Source of the DNA: an uncultured Clostridia bacterium
GTDB taxonomy: Bacteria; Bacillota; Clostridia; Christensenellales; Aristaeellaceae
Direction: 5' to 3'
DNA: 11,225 nucleotides
Assembly (NCBI GenBank): GCA_944363005.1
Contig: CALVTV010000102.1
Span: 1-11,225, forward strand
A program made the translations under genes and the position numbers. Numbering within the stretch: position 1 is the first letter of the stretch; each line of letters starts with the position of its first letter. The notes under the pieces are model-generated. The model did not search any database. It was given only the letters and a program-made list of their open reading frames with translations, and was not told the origin of the DNA. This document shows, piece after piece, positions 6,389 to 11,225 of the stretch.

Positions 6389-7036
6389 CTATTGCCCGTT
6401 TTCAGGCCAGGGCGCGTAGAGTTCACCGTCGGGCAGGGTTTCCGCCGTACCGTCGGTGACACGGGTGATTTCGGCAAGAAGGGACGCTTCGTCCTTTTTG
6501 CGAACCATGAGGGTACAAACGACACTGGCGCCGAACTCGGTGTGCTCAATACAAACCGGCGCTGAGCGCAGAAAGTATTCCAGCCGCTGCCAGGTCGAAT
6601 AATCGACCTCGACCAGATGCCGGGCGCTCTTTTCCATGAGGACAACGCCCGCTGCATCCAACGCAACCTTGCTTCCTTGCGCATATGCGCGAACCAAACC
6701 GCCCGCACCGAGCAGAACTCCGCCGAAATACCGGGTAACAACCACTGCGCAGTTGACAACGCCACGCGCTTTCATGACTTCGATGATCGGCATGCCGGCT
6801 GTACCGCTGGGCTCTCCGTCGTCGCTATAGCGCATGATGCCGGCATTCAAGCCGATGATATAGGCATAGCAATTGTGCGTAGCGTCCTTGTGCTTTTGAC
6901 GGATACGGGAGAGGAAGGCGAGCGCCTCCTCTTCCGTTTCGCAGGGACAACCATAGCCAATGAAGCGCGATTTGTGGATGGTGAATTCCGCAGATCCTTC
7001 TTCACGAAGGGTTTTGTAGTCGATCTGATTGGCCAT
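6389..7036 (-). CDS. yigZ: YigZ/IMPACT (UPF0029) family protein
   Basis: 215 residues. The N-terminal domain is typical of the family: FTIHKSRFIGY near the start, then HNCYAY, RYSDDGEPSGTAGMP, and VVVTRYFGGVLLGAGGLVRAY. A ferredoxin-like C-terminal domain of about 70 residues follows. YigZ relatives are small proteins linked to translation or amino-acid-starvation responses in eukaryotes (IMPACT binds GCN1); the bacterial role is not settled. The gene starts 3 nt after the tyrS stop (TGA GCC ATG). There is no Shine-Dalgarno sequence. The preceding bases on the coding strand are pyrimidine-rich (CTCCTCCTG), so translation probably depends on ribosomes finishing tyrS. It would be cotranscribed with tyrS and so fall under the T-box. 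Confidence 0.93.
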   Translation of the reverse strand: MANQIDYKTLREEGSAEFTIHKSRFIGYGCPCETEEEALAFLSRIRQKHKDATHNCYAYIIGLNAGIMRYSDDGEPSGTAGMPIIEVMKARGVVNCAVVVTRYFGGVLLGAGGLVRAYAQGSKVALDAAGVVLMEKSARHLVEVDYSTWQRLEYFLRSAPVCIEHTEFGASVVCTLMVRKKDEASLLAEITRVTDGTAETLPDGELYAPWPENGQ

Positions 7037-7039
7037 GGC

Positions 7040-8272
7040 TCAGCGCAGGAGGAGACGATGGAATTTCTTTTTGCCGCTGCGCAGCATCACGCCATCTTCA
7101 CCGAACATGTCCTCCGTCAGTACGGCATGCACGTCCGTCACCTTTTCATCATTGACGCAAACGCCGCCACCCTCAATCAAGCGCCGCGCCGCAGAATTGG
7201 ACGGGGCCAACTTGGTCAGGGCAAGCATGGATGTCACGCGGCCATCTTGAGCCAGCGCCTCACGGGAGATCTCTGTGGTGGGGATTGATCCGCCCAGTCC
7301 GGCGCCGCCGAAGAGGGCAGAGGCCGCTTCCTGCGCTTTTTTCGCTTCCTCTTCTCCGTGGACGAGCTTTGTGACTTCGTAGGCGAGCACTTTCTTGGCT
7401 TCGTTGATTTCGCTGTCGCGCAGTGCGCTCAGGCGGCGGACTTCATCCATCGGCAGGAAAGTCAGCAGGCCGAGGCACTTGCCCACGTCCTTGTCATCCA
7501 CGTTACGCCAGTACTGGTAGAAGTCGAACGGGCTGGTCTTATTGGGATCGAGCCAAAGCGCGCCCTTTTCCGTCTTGCCCATTTTGCGGCCATCATGCGT
7601 GAGCAGGAGCTGGAAGGTGCAAGCAAAAGCTTTCTCGCTTTCCTTGCGGCGCACCAGGTCGGCACCGCCGAGCATATTGCTCCACTGGTCGTTGCCGCCC
7701 ATCTGCAAGCGGCAGCCATAGCGCTTAAACAGCTCGAGGAAGTCGTAGCTTTGCATGAGCATGTAGGTGAATTCGAGGAAGGACAGACCGTTGTCCGTCG
7801 CCATGCGCGCTTTGTAGCACTCCGCGGTGAGCATCTTATTGACAGAGAACATCGAACCGATCTCGCGCATGAAATCGATAAAATTCAAGTGACGCAGCCA
7901 GTCTCCGTTATTGGCAATGATCGCCTTGCCCTCGGAAAAATCGAGGAAGCGGGCCATCTGCTGCTTGATGTGGGCGACATTGTTATCGATCGTCTCCACG
8001 GTCATCATCTTGCGCATGTCGGTCTTGCCGGAGGGATCACCGATCATCGCAGTGCCACCGCCCATCAGGGCGATCGGACGATGGCCCGCGCGTTGCATGT
8101 GGGCCATAGCCATGATCGGGATGTAATGGCCAATATGCAGGGAATCCGCCGTAGGATCAAATCCCACGTAAAACGTGGTGGGCTCTTTGAGTTGCTGGTA
8201 GAGTTCTTCCTCAAAGGTCATTTGCGCGAGAAAGCCGCGCTCTTTGAGAATGTCCAGAATGTGTTCTGCCAT
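7040..8272 (-). CDS. tyrS: Tyrosyl-tRNA synthetase
   Basis: 410 residues, full length for bacterial TyrRS. It charges tRNA-Tyr with tyrosine in the cytosol. This is a class I synthetase with HIGH at 46-49 and a KMSKS variant KMGKT at 230-234. Tyrosine-pocket residues sit in YMLMQSYD (Tyr170, Gln174, Asp177), and GGNDQW lies at 192-197. The C-terminal ~65 residues are an S4-like RNA-binding domain ([16 protein letters not shown]). The ATG at 8272-8270 has an AGGAGG box just upstream. Expression is controlled by the tyrosine T-box leader at 8320-8579 and the promoter at 8586-8614. yigZ follows directly. Confidence 0.98.
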   Translation of the reverse strand: MAEHILDILKERGFLAQMTFEEELYQQLKEPTTFYVGFDPTADSLHIGHYIPIMAMAHMQRAGHRPIALMGGGTAMIGDPSGKTDMRKMMTVETIDNNVAHIKQQMARFLDFSEGKAIIANNGDWLRHLNFIDFMREIGSMFSVNKMLTAECYKARMATDNGLSFLEFTYMLMQSYDFLELFKRYGCRLQMGGNDQWSNMLGGADLVRRKESEKAFACTFQLLLTHDGRKMGKTEKGALWLDPNKTSPFDFYQYWRNVDDKDVGKCLGLLTFLPMDEVRRLSALRDSEINEAKKVLAYEVTKLVHGEEEAKKAQEAASALFGGAGLGGSIPTTEISREALAQDGRVTSMLALTKLAPSNSAARRLIEGGGVCVNDEKVTDVHAVLTEDMFGEDGVMLRSGKKKFHRLLLR

Positions 8273-8319
8273 GAGAATTCCTCCTGTTCAACGTTGTGGG
8301 TTTTGCAGGGGAGAGCATG

Positions 8320-8353
8320 AAAAAACGCCCTCCCGGTTTCTTCGGGAAGGCGT
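8320..8353 (-). terminator. Regulated terminator of the tyrS T-box
   Basis: On the coding strand, ACGCCTTCCCG and CGGGAGGGCGT pair over 11 bp with one G-U, around a 7-nt loop, followed by a run of T (complement of the A-run at 8320-8325). It lies directly after the T-box core and ends about 48 nt before the tyrS start, as expected for the alternative to the antiterminator. Confidence 0.93.
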
Positions 8354-8579
8354 GAAACACGCGGTACCACTTCCGTTTAAGGCTTCCTTGCGGAAAACCT
8401 CCTCACTGCCCGCAGACACGGGCGCGCGCTGTATCCGGCGCACCGGCGGCTTCCTACTGGCCCTGGCGTTGGGGAGCCGTGCTCCGGGATGTATTCACCG
8501 CAGTTGCGAAACCGCCTCACACCGACCGGCGGCTCTCTGATTCGCATGGACCGTGGTTACTTCTTCCCATCGTCGCGTT
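8320..8579 (-). ncRNA. Tyrosine-specific T-box riboswitch leader of tyrS
   Basis: Read leftward, the leader shows the T-box parts in order. In Stem I, GGGA/TCCC and ACC/GGT helices flank an internal loop with AGAAGTA on one side and GAATACA on the other. The AGTA and GAA strands are the expected loop-E elements, and the codon after GAA is TAC (8491-8493), a tyrosine specifier. A GCCGCC/GGCGGT helix forms the distal part. The T-box core lies at 8360-8375 (GAAGTGGTACCGCG on the coding strand). Its TGGT (8366-8369) would pair with an ACCA tRNA end, fitting the A73 discriminator of bacterial tRNA-Tyr. A terminator follows. Uncharged tRNA-Tyr should stabilise the antiterminator and raise tyrS expression. 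The 5' boundary is estimated from the promoter. Confidence 0.95.
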
Positions 8580-8585
8580 AAGCGT

Positions 8586-8614
8586 ATTATAGGATAGAGC
8601 GCGGCGGTTGTCAA
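8586..8614 (-). promoter_or_regulatory. Consensus promoter of tyrS
   Basis: On the minus strand a perfect TTGACA (8609-8614) and a perfect TATAAT (8586-8591) are separated by 17 bp. Transcription should start near 8579, just ahead of T-box Stem I. The TGA stop codon of the upstream transporter gene is contained in the -35 hexamer. Confidence 0.93.
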
Positions 8615-9516
8615 GCCTGATTTTTCGAGGTGCTCGATACGTTTTGCCAGAGTGAGTCTGCCAGCACACACAGCAAGATGAGTGCGCCGCCCGCCAACTG
8701 CGAACCGGAGAGCGATTCATGCAACAATAGAGCGCCTGCAACGCATGCGGCAATGGGATTGATGTTGATGGTCAGGGAAACGGTGAGCGAATCCACGTGA
8801 CGGATGGCCATGCCATAGAGCAGGTAGCAGAGCGCAGAGCAGATCGCGGCCAGCAAAAAGATACACAACCAGCTTCGCGCGGATATGGGCGTCCAGGAGC
8901 GATGCTCAGCCAGCGCAAAGGGAGCCAGCGTCACAACAGCCGCCAGGGATTGCCAGGTCGTCACGCGCAACGCGTTGCAGGCCCGCATGAGTGGCGGAGT
9001 GAGAAGAATATATCCCGTCCAGCACAGACAAGCCGCGATCATGAACAGATTGCCGGAGAGCGATGTGCCGCCCAGGCCGAAGTCCGCCCGAAGGATGAGG
9101 TAAACACCCAGAAGGGACAGCATAACGCAACCCCACCTGGGCAAACTGAGGTGTTCGTGGCGGATCACAGCACGGTAAAGTAGGGTCATCATGGGCACCA
9201 GCGCCAGAATCAAAGACGCCGCAGACGCAGTGGTGCGCTGCAAACCGCTGTACTCAAAGTGATAATAGACAGTAATGCCCAACAGAGCGGTCAGCAGCGC
9301 GCGGGGAGCATGGCGACCCAGACGAAGCCCGCCTTCGCGATACAGGCATACCGGAACCAGAATTGCAGCCGTCATCGCATAGCGCAGAAAGGCGAGCGTC
9401 ATGGCAGGCATGCCTTCGGAAAGCGCCGTTTTCGAGAAGATGAAGGACAGGCCCCACATGATGTTGACGAAGATGAGCAAGAATAGGCTTTGCACCTTGA
9501 TGGTTGACGGTTTCAC
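8611..9516 (-). CDS. EamA-type transporter of the drug/metabolite (DMT) superfamily
   Basis: 301 residues from a GTG at 9516-9514. It is almost entirely hydrophobic, with about ten membrane segments in two EamA repeats. The first repeat opens with a helix containing NIMWGLSFIFSK; the second ends in SLTVSLTININPIAACVAGALLLHESLSGSQLAGGALI, the typical P-I-x-A...E final-helix pattern. The substrate cannot be told from sequence; family members export amino acids, metabolites or drugs. Start choice: GGAGGT (9523-9528 on the complement) abuts the ATG at 9522, too close to serve it, but is 6 nt from the in-frame GTG, so I use the GTG; the ATG adds two residues. There is no space for a terminator before the tyrS promoter, so some transcripts probably run into the T-box. 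Confidence 0.9.
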   Translation of the reverse strand: MKPSTIKVQSLFLLIFVNIMWGLSFIFSKTALSEGMPAMTLAFLRYAMTAAILVPVCLYREGGLRLGRHAPRALLTALLGITVYYHFEYSGLQRTTASAASLILALVPMMTLLYRAVIRHEHLSLPRWGCVMLSLLGVYLILRADFGLGGTSLSGNLFMIAACLCWTGYILLTPPLMRACNALRVTTWQSLAAVVTLAPFALAEHRSWTPISARSWLCIFLLAAICSALCYLLYGMAIRHVDSLTVSLTININPIAACVAGALLLHESLSGSQLAGGALILLCVLADSLWQNVSSTSKNQA

Positions 9517-9545
9517 GGACATACCTCCACAAAAACGATGGGATC

Positions 9546-9575
9546 ATCATACTCCAGCAGAAAGAAAACTGTCAA
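9546..9575 (-). promoter_or_regulatory. Promoter of the EamA-type transporter gene
   Basis: On the minus strand, TTGACA (9570-9575) and TATGAT (9546-9551) are separated by 18 bp. The -35 box lies 8 bp from that of the divergent trmL promoter, so the two polymerase sites would overlap. Confidence 0.8.
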
Positions 9576-9583
9576 GGGGAGGG

Positions 9584-9612
9584 TTGAAACTGCACGAAGT
9601 TTGCGCTACAAT
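9584..9612 (+). promoter_or_regulatory. Promoter of trmL
   Basis: TTGAAA (9584-9589) and TACAAT (9607-9612) are separated by 17 bp. Transcription should start near 9619, leaving a short leader of about 14 nt to the first ATG of trmL or 29 nt to the second. Confidence 0.78.
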
Positions 9613-9632
9613 AGAAAAAAACCGGGAAAAGG

Positions 9633-10166
9633 ATGCAGAAACAAACGATGTTACATATTGTGTTGATCGAGCCGGAAATCCCACAGAACACCGGCAATAT
9701 TGCCCGCACCTGCGCCGCAACGGGAAGCGAATTGCATTTGGTCGAACCGTTGGGCTTTAAGTTGGAAGACAAATACCTCAAGCGCGCGGGGCTGGACTAT
9801 TGGCCGCTGGTAAAAGTCCATGTTCATCACGACTTTTCAGAGGTGATCGAGCAATATCCGGACGCGGCGTTTTATTATGCGAGTACGAAGGCGCCGCGCA
9901 GTTATGCGCAGGTGAATTATCCCAAGGATGCTTTTTTGGTCTTTGGCAGGGAATCGCGTGGTCTTCCGGAAAACCTGCTTGAGCGGGTCTATGACCGGTG
10001 TATCCGCATTCCGATGGTGGAAGGCGCACGCAGCCTCAACCTGTCCAACTCTGTGGCGATCGTGGCTTACGAGGCGCTCAGACAACATGGTTTTGAACAC
10101 ATGATCGATCACGGTGCATTGACCGGACGTGAGGAGATGCCTGGCGCGTGGATGGATTATCTGTAA
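9633..10166 (+). CDS. trmL: tRNA (cytidine/uridine-34 2'-O)-methyltransferase
   Basis: This SPOUT-fold enzyme methylates the wobble-base ribose of certain leucine tRNAs using S-adenosylmethionine. Family motifs are all present: EPEIPQNTGNIART (13-26), EPLGF (38-42), the SAM-binding knot elements VFGRESRGLP (103-112), IPM at 126-128 and SLNLSNSVAI from 134. The length of 177 is slightly long. Known TrmL proteins begin with a sequence like MLHIVLIEPEIP, corresponding here to the second ATG at 9648. That start also gives a more normal leader length, but AAAAGGA then sits about 14 nt away. The first ATG (9633) overlaps that box and would use GGGA at 9624-9627. The start is therefore uncertain by five residues. 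It diverges from the transporter gene, and no terminator is visible after it. Confidence 0.95.
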   Translation: MQKQTMLHIVLIEPEIPQNTGNIARTCAATGSELHLVEPLGFKLEDKYLKRAGLDYWPLVKVHVHHDFSEVIEQYPDAAFYYASTKAPRSYAQVNYPKDAFLVFGRESRGLPENLLERVYDRCIRIPMVEGARSLNLSNSVAIVAYEALRQHGFEHMIDHGALTGREEMPGAWMDYL

Positions 10167-10187
10167 GCGCTGGAAAAGCTCGCCGCC

Positions 10188-10216
10188 TTGACATCCGGCT
10201 GTGGAACGTGTACAAT
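10188..10216 (+). promoter_or_regulatory. Strong promoter ahead of the small membrane-protein gene
   Basis: TTGACA (10188-10193) and TACAAT (10211-10216) are separated by 17 bp, only one base from full consensus. It begins 22 nt after the trmL stop with no terminator in between, so the small gene may also receive trmL read-through. Confidence 0.85.
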
Positions 10217-10248
10217 AAAACCAAGGCAAGCAAAGGGGGCACAGCATC

Positions 10249-10458
10249 GTGAAAAAGAAGAAAAAGAGCCGGATTGGCTATCGCGTGGCCGCGGGCGTGA
10301 TGGATGTTTTCGGCGCAGCGGCTGCCTCCTTGGCCATCGTGGTTCTTTTGCTGATGCTCAGCAGCCTGTTTTCTTGGCTTAGGCAGGATTTAACGATGAC
10401 ATTTTCGGATTTGACGGACAACATTACCGATGCCGTCATTGTCACGGAGAAAAAATAA
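10249..10458 (+). CDS. Small single-pass membrane protein of unknown function
   Basis: 69 residues. The N-terminus is strongly basic (five lysines at 2-6, then Arg8 and Arg12). One hydrophobic segment at about 20-44 (rich in Ala, Val and Leu) follows, then a polar tail ending in EKK. The positive-inside rule predicts the N-terminus in the cytoplasm. The segment has no signal-peptidase or lipoprotein site that I recognise. The GTG start at 10249 has an AAAGGGGG box with 9 nt spacing and a near-consensus promoter just upstream, so it is very likely a real gene despite its size. I do not recognise a family and assign no function. It lies alone between trmL and a uracil-DNA glycosylase. Confidence 0.75.
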   Translation: MKKKKKSRIGYRVAAGVMDVFGAAAASLAIVVLLLMLSSLFSWLRQDLTMTFSDLTDNITDAVIVTEKK

Positions 10459-10536
10459 ACCGGCATAGGGGTTTTCTTTTTGCAATCGTACGGCCAAGTC
10501 AAAAGCAAAAAGCATGCAAAACGAAAACACGCGCAG

Positions 10537-10567
10537 CGCATCGTTGTTTGACGATGCGTTTTGTGTT
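10537..10567 (+). terminator. Intrinsic terminator after the small membrane-protein gene
   Basis: CGCATCGT (10537-10544) and ACGATGCG (10551-10558) form a perfect 8-bp stem with a 6-nt loop, followed by TTTTGTGTT. It ends transcription from the promoter at 10188 before the glycosylase gene. The hairpin DNA overlaps the -35 region of the next promoter. Confidence 0.72.
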
Positions 10568-10572
10568 ATACT
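10544..10572 (+). promoter_or_regulatory. Extended -10 promoter of the uracil-DNA glycosylase gene
   Basis: TGTTATACT at 10564-10572 is an extended -10 element (TGn plus TATACT). TTGTTT at 10544-10549 is a weak -35 box with 17 bp spacing; an alternative TTGACG at 10548 is too close. The promoter overlaps the terminator hairpin before it. Confidence 0.65.
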
Positions 10573-10608
10573 GAAGAAAATCGAAAGGGCGAAAAACGGA
10601 GGATACGC

Positions 10609-11178
10609 ATGATTACATCTTGGCCGACACTTGCGCAGGAAGTGTTTGCCTGCGAGCGATGCAGGCTCTGTCAGACGCGAACCAATGTCGTCCTGGGCGA
10701 AGGGAATTTGCACGCTTCGCTCATGCTGATCGGAGAAGGTCCGGGGCAGCAGGAGGATTTGACGGGCAGGCCTTTTGTGGGCGCGGCTGGGCAATTGCTG
10801 GATAAGATGCTCGCGGCAATCGGCCTGACGCGGGATCAGGTCTATATTTGCAACATCGTCAAATGCCGTCCGCCACACAATCGCGTGCCGGAGGCGGATG
10901 AACGCGCTGCCTGTATGGCATATCTGCGTCAGCAAGTTGCGTTGGTGCGTCCAAAGGTGATCGTTTGCCTGGGCTCTACGCCGGCGCGAGAGCTGCTCGG
11001 CGAAGAGGTTCGCATTACAAGGGATCGTGGCGTATGGCATCTTCGAAAAGGCGTCTGGTTTATGCCTACGTTTCATCCGGCGGCGCTTTTGCGCGATGAG
11101 GACAAAAAACGCCCGGCTTGGATGGATTTTCAGGCGATTCGGGACAAACTGAAGGAGCTTGGGGTGGACAACGCATAA
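10609..11178 (+). CDS. Family-4 uracil-DNA glycosylase with [4Fe-4S] cluster
   Basis: 189 residues. The enzyme removes uracil from DNA at the first step of base excision repair. Motif A is GEGPGQQED (42-50), followed by GRPFVGAAGQLL (53-64), a family-4 hallmark. The late motif HPAALLR (156-162) contributes to the active site. Four cysteines fit the cluster pattern: C15 and C18 (CERC), C86 in NIVKCRPP, and C102, with 15 residues between the last two. The ATG at 10609 is chosen because GGAGG at 10598-10602 lies 6 nt upstream; the open frame extends to a TTG at 10561, but that lies within the promoter. The next gene begins 24 nt after the stop, with its own ribosome binding site, so the two are probably cotranscribed. 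Confidence 0.95.
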   Translation: MITSWPTLAQEVFACERCRLCQTRTNVVLGEGNLHASLMLIGEGPGQQEDLTGRPFVGAAGQLLDKMLAAIGLTRDQVYICNIVKCRPPHNRVPEADERAACMAYLRQQVALVRPKVIVCLGSTPARELLGEEVRITRDRGVWHLRKGVWFMPTFHPAALLRDEDKKRPAWMDFQAIRDKLKELGVDNA

Positions 11179-11202
11179 TGGCATGAAGGAGGAGCAGAAC
11201 GG

Positions 11203-11225
11203 ATGGACGATGGATATAAACAGGA
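11203..11225 (+). CDS. 5' end of a further gene, cut by the window edge
   Basis: Only seven codons are visible (M-D-D-G-Y-K-Q). An excellent AAGGAGGAG box at 11186-11194 lies 8 nt before the ATG, which is the main reason to call it a gene. It probably shares a transcript with the glycosylase. The product cannot be identified. Confidence 0.65.

Noticed and set aside
7358..8320. 320-codon plus-strand open frame opposite tyrS
   Set aside because: It is antisense to an unmistakable TyrRS, and its end runs into the T-box terminator. No independent support.
10457..10480. Weak hairpin AAACC/GGTTT followed by a T-run after the small membrane-protein gene
   Set aside because: Only a 5-bp AT-leaning stem with an 8-nt loop. 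The hairpin at 10537-10558 is a much better terminator.
10561..10608. Upstream TTG start for the uracil-DNA glycosylase
   Set aside because: It lies inside the promoter's -10 region, whereas the ATG at 10609 has an ideal GGAGG site and matches the family's usual N-terminus.

Overview
The window looks like a stretch of a Bacillota (Firmicutes) chromosome, most likely Clostridia. The case rests on strong AGGAGG-type ribosome binding sites, a tyrosine T-box leader, near-consensus housekeeping promoters with 17-18 bp spacers, and anaerobe-type glycerol-3-phosphate (G3P) genes. The base composition is moderately GC-rich by eye. I cannot name a genus. I see no phage, transposon, CRISPR array, tRNA or rRNA.

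Region 1 (1-6334) is a G3P and glycerophosphodiester unit. A DeoR/GlpR-type repressor gene, cut by the left edge, is transcribed leftward. It diverges from a six-gene rightward operon: a cytosolic glycerophosphodiester phosphodiesterase, a GlpA-like FAD dehydrogenase with a C-terminal [2Fe-2S] domain, a second FAD/NAD flavoprotein, a small four-cysteine DUF1667 protein, an MgtC/SapB-family membrane protein and a HAD-IIA (NagD-like) phosphatase. The operon ends at a strong hairpin terminator. The phosphodiesterase would release G3P. The three redox proteins would oxidise it to dihydroxyacetone phosphate. The phosphatase might remove excess G3P or a related phosphoester. The intergenic region holds a long centred palindrome that is probably the repressor's operator, plus a consensus-like promoter for the operon. 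There is no glpC, glpK or glpF in the window.

Region 2 (6389-8614, leftward) is tyrS-yigZ under a tyrosine T-box. The leader has a UAC specifier, a UGGU tRNA-acceptor-binding bulge, a terminator, and an upstream TTGACA-17-TATAAT promoter. yigZ follows tyrS by 3 nt without its own ribosome binding site, so it is probably translationally coupled and should also respond to tRNA-Tyr charging.

Region 3 (8611-11225) has an EamA-type transporter read leftward, whose stop codon lies inside the tyrS -35 box. It diverges from trmL through back-to-back promoters. Then come a 69-residue single-pass membrane protein with its own strong promoter, a family-4 [4Fe-4S] uracil-DNA glycosylase, and the first codons of another gene at the right edge.

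Most of this is ordinary chromosomal content. The part most worth a second look is the three-protein G3P dehydrogenase set, in which a DUF1667 iron-sulfur candidate appears in place of GlpC, and its unusual operon partners.
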